Below are positions 16,931 to 25,929 of a stretch of DNA of 50,360 nucleotides, piece by piece. The stretch lies in contig DAOUGD010000242.1 of NCBI GenBank assembly GCA_034429475.1, positions 1-50,360 of the forward strand, in the 5' to 3' direction. This DNA comes from JAKQHY01 sp034429475. Its GTDB lineage: Bacteria > Chloroflexota > Anaerolineae > B4-G1 > SLSP01. The number at the start of each line of letters is the position of its first letter. Within the stretch, counting starts at the first letter, position 1. The notes beneath the pieces were generated by a model, which made no database searches, was not told the DNA's origin, and saw nothing but the letters and a program-made list of their open reading frames with translations. Both the position numbers and the translations under genes were made by a program.

Positions 16931-17658
16931 GACTCGCGCTCCTCCTTCGCGCCGACGAGAAAGTAAGAACTGGCTAGAGCCAATGAATAAGGAATCCTCT
17001 CAAATAAGATGTCCAGGAGCGTTAAAGGAGCAAAAACCGTGCGAAACAGGCGACTCCAAATTTTATACAAGTAGCGATTATTAAGGCATAGCAGAATCGC
17101 CGCATACTGACTGAGCATAACGGCCAGCCCTGAACTCGGCCCCACACACATGCCTTTATCCACGACGGAAAAGGCGTTAAACAGTTCCCCCAAGCCGGTC
17201 AACGAATAGCGTTGGTAATCTTCTGGATCGGGGTGAAACGGCCTGATAAAGGGTATTTCAGCATAGACTTCCCCGGAGACTGCCAATACCCGCTGAATTT
17301 CACCCACTACGGACTGCGGATCAGGCACATGCTCTAGAACCGAAGTAATTACTACTCCGGTAGCAGCACAGTCCTTCAAAGGCAAATGCTTCGCGTCAGC
17401 TACCACATGAACACCGGGATAAGCAAATAAGTCGAAATTGAAAACGTTTGTTCCTAGATCATCCGACTTGCTGCCAATGTTCAACACCCTGGCCCCCGGC
17501 GTTTGCGTCATCCGGCGCACAAATGCGTCAAACTGCCGCCGGCTTTGCTGTGTGCGAAGCGACAACTTCGGGTTGGGTATGATACGTTTGAGCCAGCGCA
17601 TCACCCTGCCACGCGCAGGCAAAGGGTTCAACAAACGACTTTCATCACTTTGAGACAT
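16927..17658 (-). CDS. Class I SAM-dependent methyltransferase
   Basis: A 243-residue protein with GARVLNIGSKSDDLG in the SAM-binding position, VVADAKHLPLKD, VVITSVLEHVPDP and EIPFIRPFHPDPEDYQRY, as in Methyltransf_11 enzymes of polysaccharide clusters. The glycine-rich loop is degenerate (NIGSKSDD instead of DxGxGxG). It overlaps the epimerase by 14 bases upstream and the glycosyltransferase by 4 bases downstream, so all three are probably co-translated. The substrate is presumably a sugar hydroxyl or carboxyl of the same glycan. Confidence 0.82.
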   Translation of the reverse strand: MSQSDESRLLNPLPARGRVMRWLKRIIPNPKLSLRTQQSRRQFDAFVRRMTQTPGARVLNIGSKSDDLGTNVFNFDLFAYPGVHVVADAKHLPLKDCAATGVVITSVLEHVPDPQSVVGEIQRVLAVSGEVYAEIPFIRPFHPDPEDYQRYSLTGLGELFNAFSVVDKGMCVGPSSGLAVMLSQYAAILLCLNNRYLYKIWSRLFRTVFAPLTLLDILFERIPYSLALASSYFLVGAKEERES

Positions 17659-18622
17659 TGAAACCTTCCTTTATGTCCGTCCATGTGCCGATAGATGATT
17701 GGGAATCTGGCAATGAACATATCCAGTGCCACGTATCGGCCAATCCGTCTTCTAATGAAATTTTTGGAGACCAGCCAAGTTCAGTCTGTGCACGCTGTGT
17801 ATCCAGCACAATCTCCGGTACGTCAAAGGGTCTAGCCGGCAGCCGCTCAATCTGAAAAAACCTCTGGACCTCCCGCTCAATCATCGCGATCAGTTGGTTC
17901 AACGAAATGCCATGCCCACTGCCAATATTGAAAACGGAACTTTCAGTGGTGATAGTTGCCGCAGATATGCAGGCAGAGGCCAGATCGGAGACATGAAGGA
18001 AATCCCTGATAACTTCCCCCGTGCCCCAGATCGTAATGGGTAAATTCTGGGCAATATGCCCTAAAAAAGCGGCGACAGCCCCTTGCTTCCCTTGGGGATT
18101 TTGTCGTGGCCCGTAGGGATTGGCCGGACGCAAAATGACATAGTTTAAACCGTAAAGGTGTTTAAATAAAAACAGATATTTTTCAATAGACAACTTGACG
18201 ATCGCATGGGCGCTGATCGGTTGCGTTGGGTGATCTTCCCCCACCGGCAGGTGTTCCGGTACGCCATAAACGGTCCCGCCCGATGACAGAAAGATCACTT
18301 TACCAATGTTATACTTCACACACAGTTCCAAAAGCCGAACCGTAGGGACCAAATTGCTTTGGATGTCGAAGATGGGGGCGCGGTTGGCTGTCTCGGGAAT
18401 CGTCGTGCTGGCCAAATGAAACATAACGTCCGTGTGCGCCAGAACAGATGTCAATTCCTCTAAGTTCTCCAGATCTCCTAAGACATATTGAACGCCGGGC
18501 AAAGGCAAACGATACTTTTCCAGAACTCGATCATAGACAACAACCTGCCACCCATTTTCCAGAAGCGCATCGATCAAATGACTGCCGATAAACCCATTTC
18601 CACCGATCACAAGCGCCCTCAT
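17645..18622 (-). CDS. NAD-dependent sugar epimerase/dehydratase
   Basis: A 325-residue extended short-chain dehydrogenase that makes or modifies nucleotide sugars. The Rossmann motif GGNGFIGSH, LGDLENLEEL, FHLAS, SSGGTVYG and the C-terminal KISLEDGLADT are standard. The catalytic Tyr-x-x-x-Lys appears as His139-A-I-V-Lys143 (codon CAT at 18206-18208), one base from TAT. If real, this would remove the general base. It could be a sequence error, a damaged gene or a changed activity. The start is ATG 18622, which overlaps the preceding glycosyltransferase stop (ATGA); a longer frame from 18706 lies inside that gene. Confidence 0.88.
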   Translation of the reverse strand: MRALVIGGNGFIGSHLIDALLENGWQVVVYDRVLEKYRLPLPGVQYVLGDLENLEELTSVLAHTDVMFHLASTTIPETANRAPIFDIQSNLVPTVRLLELCVKYNIGKVIFLSSGGTVYGVPEHLPVGEDHPTQPISAHAIVKLSIEKYLFLFKHLYGLNYVILRPANPYGPRQNPQGKQGAVAAFLGHIAQNLPITIWGTGEVIRDFLHVSDLASACISAATITTESSVFNIGSGHGISLNQLIAMIEREVQRFFQIERLPARPFDVPEIVLDTQRAQTELGWSPKISLEDGLADTWHWICSLPDSQSSIGTWTDIKEGFNVSK

Positions 18623-19860
18623 GATCGCTTTTCCTCGATGGCTTCCGCATAGACCTGCATCAAAGCGTGATAATATCGTGCCGGATCCAGGTTCACTTCC
18701 GCCCACTGTCTTGCCGCCCGCCCCATAGAATGCAGGCGTTCCTCATGGAAAGCGACTGATGTGAGGGTCTGTGCTAGATCGGTGACATCGCCGGGTGTAA
18801 ACAAACACCCAGTCTCCTCTGTCACCAAATCTGGCAGGCCGCCAATCCTGGAAGCCACCACCGGCTTTCCCATAGCAAATGCCTGGTAAACTACCATAGG
18901 CGACGGTTCATACCATATCGAAGGAACCACCACCAGCCGTGCCTTTGCCAGATATGGCATCAAGGCGCCTCCCCATTGAGGGCCGACAAATTGAACGTTA
19001 TCCAACCCCTGTGTCCGGCCCCACGCAATGGCTGTTTCCAGTTGTGCGCCGTCTCCCACCACGATCAATTTCAGATTGGGAACCGCCTGCATTGCCTGTA
19101 ACAGTGTCATCACGCCCTTTTCCGGGTCCACACGGCCAAAATAGAGGATGTAATCACCCCATTCAAAACTAGGGGAATACTCTTCCATATTTAAAGGATT
19201 CAACAGGGTAACGATCTTCTGAGGGGAAAAGCCGGCCTCAACCAGCCGGGTTTTCATAAAAAGATTAGGAACGATAAAACGGTTGACCAGGTGATAAATT
19301 TTGAGCCAAGCATGGAAATACATCTCAACCATTGCCAGGAAACTGGCAAATACAGACCCCTTAACACAACGCATACAAACGGCATGATAATGCTTGCCGT
19401 ACAGACATCGCTCGCAAATCTCCTGGCGGTCAAACAAATACAAACGGTAGGAGGCACAGATCAGTTTATAGGTGTTCACACTCTGGACAATTGGTAGATT
19501 ATATTTTCTTAGAGAGTGTAGGATCGAGGGGGAGATATGATGCTCTATTGACTGCAAATGTGCAATATCGGGCTGTGTATCCCGTATGAGCGCTTCTATT
19601 TTGCCTCTAGCTTCCCAGGAATACAGAGTGCGCCCTAAAATACGCAGAATATTTTTCAGGCGATAAAGTTTTGATGACTCACGATAATCCAGGTCCTCAA
19701 GAAAATACCTGGCATAAGGTGTGGGAGGATTGTCGGGGTGCTTCAAAGCAAAGGGGATAGTTGAGTTTCCGTATGCTTCCAGGATAGCAGTCAGGTTACG
19801 AAAGTATGCCTCTGTTCCCCCTGTTAAGTGGTAGAATTTGTGAGCTAACAGGATTTTCAA
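18619..19860 (-). CDS. Glycosyltransferase family 4
   Basis: A 413-residue GT-B enzyme. It has the acceptor-side opening KILLAHKFYHLTGGTEAYFRN (quoted in part), a cysteine-rich insert (CERCLYGKHYHAVCMRCVKGS) seen in some polysaccharide GT4 enzymes, DYILYFGRVDPEKGV and the donor site EPSPMVVYQAFAMGKPVVAS...GGLPDLV. The predicted start is TTG 19860 with AAGGAG upstream. It is the second gene of the minus-strand glycan operon, 82 bases after the sulfotransferase. Confidence 0.88.
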   Translation of the reverse strand: MKILLAHKFYHLTGGTEAYFRNLTAILEAYGNSTIPFALKHPDNPPTPYARYFLEDLDYRESSKLYRLKNILRILGRTLYSWEARGKIEALIRDTQPDIAHLQSIEHHISPSILHSLRKYNLPIVQSVNTYKLICASYRLYLFDRQEICERCLYGKHYHAVCMRCVKGSVFASFLAMVEMYFHAWLKIYHLVNRFIVPNLFMKTRLVEAGFSPQKIVTLLNPLNMEEYSPSFEWGDYILYFGRVDPEKGVMTLLQAMQAVPNLKLIVVGDGAQLETAIAWGRTQGLDNVQFVGPQWGGALMPYLAKARLVVVPSIWYEPSPMVVYQAFAMGKPVVASRIGGLPDLVTEETGCLFTPGDVTDLAQTLTSVAFHEERLHSMGRAARQWAEVNLDPARYYHALMQVYAEAIEEKRS

Positions 19861-19942
19861 ACTATCGTTCAGCTCCTTCAGGCAAAATCAGCCCCATTGC
19901 ATTTCAAGTTTTCCAACTACAGCGCGATCCCAACGAAGCCCA

Positions 19943-20953
19943 TTATACCAGATGATCTGCCGGGTCGTATCCCAGCAACTGCATCGTTGTTTCAAAAAAG
20001 GAAGAGACGGCGGGATGGAGCGTTACCGGCTTTCGATGGGGGCGGGGGGAAAGTACACTGCTGCCGTATGTCAAAAGCATCTCATCAGAGGAAAGTTCGC
20101 AAAATTCACTGATTTGCTGTAGTATTTCACGTGGATGATGGGTGAGTTTTTCATAATGTACACAATGAACCTGCTCTGGCAACTCATCCATCCATCGCAA
20201 TCCCTCATGCATAGTCACACCCCATTCCACGGCGGCCTTATCTGTATTCCGAGAAAATCTGCCCAGTTCATCCGACATACCGGCAAAAGCCGGCATAGTG
20301 GCCGCGACCTGCACCAGCAATTGCCATTTGCGATCATTTACTCCCCACCAATCATGGCGTTCACCCTGTTTCGTTATCCCGTTGCGTTCAGACCAGAGAG
20401 CGATGGAATGGACCGTATCCCAACCATTGCGCACCAGGAAAAGAAACTTAGCATCTGGGAAAATAGCTCGGACAAAGGGAATGCGAAAAACCAGTTCGGG
20501 ATACTTATCAAGCACCCGCCGTGAGCCGGTCGCGGCAAGGTAAAAACCGTAGAGACGATGCATCGCGCGACTCACGGTTGCGTTAGCCTGGTCCGCCCCT
20601 AACTGGTAAGTTGCATGGCCGCGAGCATAACTGCCGATAAGGTCTTCATCTGGATATGCAATGTGCCACAGCAATTTTGGTTCATCCAGAAATCCTATCT
20701 CCCGATGGATAGACAAGACGACGCCAAGAATCGTTGTACCACTTCTGCCGGTGCCAAGGACAAAGATAGGCTTTTGAATTTTTACAAGCTGCGGACCATG
20801 CACCATTAACCTATACATAAACATTAACAGGGAATTCATCCACCTGTGCTTGGTGGTTAACGGTCTTCCTTGAAAAAACAGGTGACTGATCATCCGCCCC
20901 AGAGCTTTGCCGGGGCGCAATCTGATATATAAAGAATCCAACTGAGCCGGCAT
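19943..20953 (-). CDS. Sulfotransferase (PAPS-dependent)
   Basis: A 336-residue enzyme that would move sulfate from PAPS to a hydroxyl or amine. The 5'-phosphosulfate loop VLGTGRSGTTIL and the 3'-phosphate-binding strand-helix FLFLVRNGWDTVHSIAL are clear, as is HYEKLTHHP near the C-terminus, fitting the Sulfotransfer_3 type. It has no membrane helix and is probably cytosolic or peripheral. ATG 20953 is next to a GGAGGG ribosome site. It starts the glycan operon, suggesting a sulfated surface polymer or lipid. No PAPS-synthesis genes are in the window. Confidence 0.87.
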   Translation of the reverse strand: MPAQLDSLYIRLRPGKALGRMISHLFFQGRPLTTKHRWMNSLLMFMYRLMVHGPQLVKIQKPIFVLGTGRSGTTILGVVLSIHREIGFLDEPKLLWHIAYPDEDLIGSYARGHATYQLGADQANATVSRAMHRLYGFYLAATGSRRVLDKYPELVFRIPFVRAIFPDAKFLFLVRNGWDTVHSIALWSERNGITKQGERHDWWGVNDRKWQLLVQVAATMPAFAGMSDELGRFSRNTDKAAVEWGVTMHEGLRWMDELPEQVHCVHYEKLTHHPREILQQISEFCELSSDEMLLTYGSSVLSPRPHRKPVTLHPAVSSFFETTMQLLGYDPADHLV

Positions 20954-20965
20954 TCCCCCTCCATA

Positions 20966-21001
20966 CAAAAAGCAAGGAGGAATCACTTTCGTGACTCCTC
21001 C
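20966..21001 (-). terminator. Intrinsic terminator of the surface-protein gene
   Basis: On the minus strand the 11-bp stem (plus-strand arms 20976-20986 and 20991-21001, one mismatch, 4-base loop) is followed by TTGCTTTTTGT. It lies 31 bases after the stop of the secreted repeat protein and just ahead of the sulfotransferase start. Confidence 0.85.
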
Positions 21002-21032
21002 CTGAGATAGTCCAGCGGTTAGTATAATTTAA

Positions 21033-22586
21033 CTACTGGCCATACGCATTATTGAGATTGGCGTCGCCGCCGTTAACCCACACGTTGTTCGCGTAGATTT
21101 CCTCGGCCCAAGTCTCCTGAATGCAGACCATAGACCCGGAGCTGATGCTGGCGGTTGCCGCGCCGATAAAGTTGGCGCCAAAGTTTGTAGAGAACCAATC
21201 TGCAGCAACCTGACCACCATAGCGAGTGTTGTAGCCGTGGGTAATGTACTGGCCAAAAGGCGTCGCGTCAGTAGTCGCACAGGTTGTCGTGCTGGCCGTA
21301 CAAGCGGTCGCGGTCGCGCGCCGGTCAACGAAGTTGAGCGTTGGTGCAATGTTGCTGGCCGAAACGTTTTGGCAGGCGATACCAATATAGTCGGTCCAGG
21401 GTTTGTTGAAGCTGCGGCGATAGACCAGTGGGAAGGACCACGTCTGGGCAGCATCCGCGTCGCTCAACATATTGTAACCACCGGCCCACAGATCGGTGTC
21501 GTAACCCTGCTTGACTACACCTACGATATGGTGTCCGGAGGTGGACTCGACCACCGCACCACCCTGCCAGTTGGGAGCAGCCGCAGTGCCGGTGCCAACC
21601 ATCGCGTCAATCACAGCCTGGGGGGCATTACCATAGTAGCGGGTGTTGTAACCGCGTGCGCTATAGGCCGGGATAGTATCGGTGAATGTACCGCTCGCAG
21701 CACCAGCGCGGTCAAAAAAGCTAACCTCTACCTCTGCAGCAGTTGCTTCGGTGTTAACCACGACGATACCGGAGTTGTCAAACCAGTTCCCATTCAGGAT
21801 ACGGCGCTGCACTTTGGGGGCATACAGCCTAGTAGCTGCTGCCGAGGTGGGCGCGCAGTTATAAGCGAAGGTGGCATAAGCGCCACTCGCGCTACCCCAG
21901 TGGGTGTAAGCGACCACCGCCAGTGGGGTGCCGCCGGCGGACTGGATGCGAGCTGCCCCCAAGAAGTTAGCAGGAAGCCCAAAGCCAGTAAAGAGGTTGA
22001 AGGTCGCCTGAGAATGAGCCGGAATAGAAATATTGTTCATCGGGGTGCCGGCATCGGCGCCAAGACGATCCTTAAACGAGATGCTGACATCGCTGACAGC
22101 GGCATCCGAGGTATTCATTACTACGATGGTGCTGTCCTCATTGGCGCGCATACCAACGCTAGGGCAGAAGACGTCGCTACCGGGGTTCAGTTCACCCACG
22201 TAGTCGGCCGTCACAACCCCATCCGTACCAATTGAGCCGCCGGTCCACTGGATCAACACCACCGCCGCGGCTTCCTGATCAGAAGAAACCACAGAAGAAC
22301 CAACCCAACCGCTCGGCAGGTCCGTATTCAACGGAGCGTCGGTGGGTGTCTGATTGGCCGTCAAACCCATCGTATCACCGATGGCAACATCTTCCTTCTC
22401 GCGATACGCGTCCAGATTGCCTTGCGGATCGTAGAAATCCTGCCGGAAAGCCGCAACACCCGTGCCGACATTCTGTACAGCACCATACGACGTACCTGAA
22501 CCGGGGGGGGGTGCCTGGGCGGCAACACCGCCAATCATTGTCAAAGTTACAATCAAACTAAGCATAACACCTAATACTTTCTTCAT
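21033..22586 (-). CDS. Secreted protein with four degenerate beta repeats
   Basis: A 517-residue exported protein with a signal peptide (residues 1-24, cleavage near VAAQA). The mature part holds four related units of about 85-95 residues (about 33-115, 152-232, 270-360, 398-495). Each follows the plan N-hydrophobic strand, F.D..G, an I.A.S/Y turn, then a GAA.i.S strand and a hydrophobic strand ending W/Q. Linkers carry LYAPKVQRR...NWFD and FPLVYRRSF...PWTD, a pattern I associate with Chloroflexota surface proteins. A very strong ribosome site (GAGGAGGT), its own promoter and a strong terminator suggest high expression. A C9 run (22503-22511) encodes PPP just after the signal peptide. It may be a surface-layer or glycan-carrying protein; function unknown. 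Confidence 0.85.
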   Translation of the reverse strand: MKKVLGVMLSLIVTLTMIGGVAAQAPPPGSGTSYGAVQNVGTGVAAFRQDFYDPQGNLDAYREKEDVAIGDTMGLTANQTPTDAPLNTDLPSGWVGSSVVSSDQEAAAVVLIQWTGGSIGTDGVVTADYVGELNPGSDVFCPSVGMRANEDSTIVVMNTSDAAVSDVSISFKDRLGADAGTPMNNISIPAHSQATFNLFTGFGLPANFLGAARIQSAGGTPLAVVAYTHWGSASGAYATFAYNCAPTSAAATRLYAPKVQRRILNGNWFDNSGIVVVNTEATAAEVEVSFFDRAGAASGTFTDTIPAYSARGYNTRYYGNAPQAVIDAMVGTGTAAAPNWQGGAVVESTSGHHIVGVVKQGYDTDLWAGGYNMLSDADAAQTWSFPLVYRRSFNKPWTDYIGIACQNVSASNIAPTLNFVDRRATATACTASTTTCATTDATPFGQYITHGYNTRYGGQVAADWFSTNFGANFIGAATASISSGSMVCIQETWAEEIYANNVWVNGGDANLNNAYGQ

Positions 22587-22641
22587 CTGTTACCTCCTCA
22601 ATTGTTTAAAGTGTAGTTAAATGCTCCGCTGAACTAGGTTC

Positions 22642-22669
22642 ATTGTAACATCAAGCACTTTGAAAACAA
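22642..22669 (-). promoter_or_regulatory. Promoter of the secreted repeat protein
   Basis: Minus-strand TTGTTT (plus 22664-22669), a 16-base spacer and an extended -10 TGT-TACAAT (plus 22642-22647). It gives a leader of roughly 45-50 bases ending in the strong ribosome site. Confidence 0.65.
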
Positions 22670-22710
22670 TACTTCTTTAGGGTTAACCCCGGTTTATCGG
22701 CCAAATTCTC

Positions 22711-24360
22711 TCATAAGTACCCCAAATCGTGCAAGCGCTCCACAACTTTAGAAGCCTCTTCGGAAGAATATGCCTCGGTTTCTTCCTTTTGACCGGGTAG
22801 GAGGTTGGGAGAAGGATGGGTGGACATGAACGACAACGAATCCGGGAGTTCAGAAAGCAATGAGGTCAACAACCCTTGCCCATCCATCCATTGCGGAACA
22901 GGGACATCCAACAGTTGCAGAATTGTCGGAGCTAGGTCAGTGATATGCGCGCGGCCCTCATGTCGGTGGTTGCCCAATGCCCCACCCGACAACACGTACA
23001 GTCCCTCCATCCGGTGCAGGCCGCTTAAATGCGCCGGTAATGAATCAAAGAGTCGGGTCCCTTTAAAGCGTGTTTCCAATAAATAACCGCCGTAAGGGCG
23101 AACGAGCAAATCCGGCAAGTCGAGCACAGCCGGGCCAGTGAATATTTCTTCTCGTCGGTAAACTTTCTCCACCACCGGTTGCCCGGTACTCGGATCCGTC
23201 AAGGTGGGCAAACGCTCAATCAACTCATCCCGCAACAGCTCGTAGGCCGATTCGGGCACACATCCCTGGGCTTCGCGGTCAACCCGGTTAATATATAGGC
23301 TTGCGTACGTCGTCCCAAAGGGCACGTGGGCGCGGGTGTGCGCCCAATCAATCCAGGGGTTTTGCGTCAGTTTGCGGATCATCTTGGCGCGTACACTCCC
23401 CACTCCTTTGGGGAATAAACGGTGTCTCAGTCCCATGAAATCCAGACGTTTGATCATGTCCTCGATGCCAGACTGCATCTGCATTCTCGCATTGCCCGTC
23501 AAAGCCAGGTATTTCTGATTGGCTAACCACCGATTCAAGTAAACCCGTTTGCGCGCAGGCCCAAACCCGTGGTCAGACATGATAATCACAGAGGTATCAC
23601 CGGCTCGCTGGATCAGGTCACCGATAATTTCATCAAGGATGTGGTAAAACTGATGTGCCAAGCGTCGTTCGGCCTCAGAATAGCGCGCATAACCAGCTTG
23701 GGTGGAGTCCAGACAGTCCCACAAGGCATGCTGTAAAACGTCAGTGGCCTGAAACTGCACCATGAATAAATCCCAAGATTCCAAATCCAGCAGCCAACGC
23801 GCCGCCTGCCAACGTTTTTGAATAGTGTGCAACATTTTCTTAATGAAACCGCTGACACCGTCGGTGGCGATGTCTCCCTGTGGCGCGATCACGTAGTCCG
23901 GAACTTGAGCTAATAACCGCTCACGGAGATCTGCCGGGTACGTAAAAGCCGTGTCCACTCCCGGCGTCATAAATCCAGAGATCATGTAGCCATTCACGGG
24001 CCAGGGGGGATAAGTCACCGGTACATTGAGGACACAGACACGTCGGCCTTGTGCAGAGAGCAAATCCCACACCGTCGGCGTCTTAATGACTCTCGGGCTT
24101 ACCAGCGTGGGTTCGTAACTTCCGGCTTGGTAGCGGAAAAAGTCCACAATCCCATGCTTTCCCGGATTCACCCCCGTTTGAAAGGAAACCCAGGCCGGTG
24201 CGGACACGGGAGGAATAGAAGACTCCAATATACCTGCCGATCCGGTTCTGACCAAATTCTGGAATACTGGCATAAGGCCTATATCCATCAACGGATTCAG
24301 CAAATCAAAAGTCATCCCATCCAAACCGATGACCAACACACTGCGTTTCCCTGACATCAC
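22711..24360 (-). CDS. NPP-type phosphodiesterase (alkaline phosphatase superfamily)
   Basis: A 549-residue enzyme of the type I phosphodiesterase/nucleotide pyrophosphatase group. Metal and active-site motifs are VLVIGLDGMTFDL, SAPAWVSFQTGVNPGKHG (Ser53 in the nucleophile position where NPPs have Thr), QATDVLQH and MSDHGFGPAR. There is no signal peptide, so it is probably cytosolic or released by an unusual route. It overlaps the MurJ-like gene by 4 bases (ATGA), so flippase and phosphodiesterase are translationally linked. It may cleave or transfer phosphate-linked groups on a lipid-linked glycan, which is inference from context. Confidence 0.85.
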   Translation of the reverse strand: MMSGKRSVLVIGLDGMTFDLLNPLMDIGLMPVFQNLVRTGSAGILESSIPPVSAPAWVSFQTGVNPGKHGIVDFFRYQAGSYEPTLVSPRVIKTPTVWDLLSAQGRRVCVLNVPVTYPPWPVNGYMISGFMTPGVDTAFTYPADLRERLLAQVPDYVIAPQGDIATDGVSGFIKKMLHTIQKRWQAARWLLDLESWDLFMVQFQATDVLQHALWDCLDSTQAGYARYSEAERRLAHQFYHILDEIIGDLIQRAGDTSVIIMSDHGFGPARKRVYLNRWLANQKYLALTGNARMQMQSGIEDMIKRLDFMGLRHRLFPKGVGSVRAKMIRKLTQNPWIDWAHTRAHVPFGTTYASLYINRVDREAQGCVPESAYELLRDELIERLPTLTDPSTGQPVVEKVYRREEIFTGPAVLDLPDLLVRPYGGYLLETRFKGTRLFDSLPAHLSGLHRMEGLYVLSGGALGNHRHEGRAHITDLAPTILQLLDVPVPQWMDGQGLLTSLLSELPDSLSFMSTHPSPNLLPGQKEETEAYSSEEASKVVERLHDLGYL

Positions 24361-25925
24361 CGTTTACCTACCTTTGTACGAATTGTCTTGACGATAAGGG
24401 TCAGGAAGGCTGCCTCGGGAAGTTTGGTCAGTCCAATCCCCGCGAGATAGACCCCTGCCCCCAGCAGTAGAGCAACTCCCAAAGAGATAACTTGCCCTAC
24501 CATTCCAAAACCGAGCCAGGATTGAATAATCGCCAGCGATAGCCCGGCTGCGCCCCCAGCCATGCCGGTACTGAGGATTATACTGACAATCCCATGCCGC
24601 AGGGTAACAGCGAAGATGGGGGTGGGCGTTTCATCCAAGCGCTTCTGCAGCCAAAAGGCGCGGATAACGGATGCTATATCCGTCATGACTGCGGCCAAGG
24701 GTAATCCATAAACTCCCAGAACATAGAACAACAAAGCATCCAGGATCAGATTAAGCCCCAACATAAGTACCATATGGGTTACCGGTGTTTTTACGTCTTC
24801 AGAAGCGTAGAAAGGCGCCAGTAAAACTGACAATAACGACATCAAAGGGATGCGCCAGGCATAGATGCCCAACAATCGCGCTGTCAAGCGCATCAAATCC
24901 ACATGCGTATTGCTGAATGCAAGAACCAGGCGCGATATAGGATGACTGAATATCATGCTGAAAGCCGCGACCGGAACGGTCATGAAGAGCGATAACCGCA
25001 GGGCCTCGACATTTGTACGGCGGCGGCCATCGGTTTCTTTCCGCGCAACCGCGGACAACGTCGGCAGCAAAACTGTTGCTACGCTGGCGGAAAACACCTT
25101 GCTCAACACATTGACGCCCATCTGGGCATAGGAGAGTGCCGAAATAGTGCCAATGGCCAGATTGGCGGTCCAAAACCGTTCGATTGTGACACTGCTCTGG
25201 CGTGCCAGGGCAGCCCCAAAACGGATACCCACTCCCCCCATCGTTCGCTGAATTTCGCGCCGATACCCGGCATTTATCACCCATCCACTCAATCGGTTGT
25301 GCCACCTGACACCTATGGAAGAGATCAGGATTTGTACCACCATCTTTACCACAAAAGCCAGTCCCACTGCCATGATGCTGGTGTGTTTATTACCTATCCA
25401 TAGGATGCCGATAGCCAACACATTGGCGAGACTTTCACTCATCAAAGGAAAGATAAACCTGTGTTCCGAATTCAGCAGAGACTGCAAGAATCCCACTAAC
25501 CAGGTCAACGGCACAATCACGAATATCCACCGACTGATACGAATAGCAAGTTCCTGCGACTCGGGGGCGCTGGCAGGTGTAAGGACCTTTACATATAGCG
25601 GTCCCCATATAATCCCGGCCAACGCTACAACAGACCAAATCAACAAGCCGACTACGCCCAGCCCCACAATTAACTTTTCCCCTTCAGCCGGGCCGCGATC
25701 TTCCCTCAAACGCACAAAAGTGGGGACCAACACCACTTGTACAGCCGAGAGCAGCGCCGTAGCGAGAATTCCGGGAATAGTGTACGCAATAAAAAACGCA
25801 TCGGCTTGATAGTTTACGCCAAAACGGATTGCGATGGAAAGATTCAACACGCTCGCACTGACGACTGCCGAGGCGCTCGCGAGTGAAAAGGTCACCGAAT
25901 CACTGAAGAGAGTTTTTCTACCCAC
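24357..25925 (-). CDS. MurJ-like MOP-family flippase
   Basis: A 522-residue polytopic protein with about 14 helices. The N-terminal helices (IRFGVNYQADAFFIAYTIPG...VLVPTFVRLRED) and the later APFYASEDVKTPV region follow the MurJ/MviN plan and not Wzx. It starts 4 bases downstream of the TolB-like gene and overlaps the phosphodiesterase gene. With the copy at 10339-11937, the window has two MurJ-type proteins about 13 kb apart. This one, embedded among surface-glycan genes, is a candidate exporter for the lipid-linked product. Confidence 0.85.
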   Translation of the reverse strand: MGRKTLFSDSVTFSLASASAVVSASVLNLSIAIRFGVNYQADAFFIAYTIPGILATALLSAVQVVLVPTFVRLREDRGPAEGEKLIVGLGVVGLLIWSVVALAGIIWGPLYVKVLTPASAPESQELAIRISRWIFVIVPLTWLVGFLQSLLNSEHRFIFPLMSESLANVLAIGILWIGNKHTSIMAVGLAFVVKMVVQILISSIGVRWHNRLSGWVINAGYRREIQRTMGGVGIRFGAALARQSSVTIERFWTANLAIGTISALSYAQMGVNVLSKVFSASVATVLLPTLSAVARKETDGRRRTNVEALRLSLFMTVPVAAFSMIFSHPISRLVLAFSNTHVDLMRLTARLLGIYAWRIPLMSLLSVLLAPFYASEDVKTPVTHMVLMLGLNLILDALLFYVLGVYGLPLAAVMTDIASVIRAFWLQKRLDETPTPIFAVTLRHGIVSIILSTGMAGGAAGLSLAIIQSWLGFGMVGQVISLGVALLLGAGVYLAGIGLTKLPEAAFLTLIVKTIRTKVGKR

Positions 25926-25929
25926 CGGC

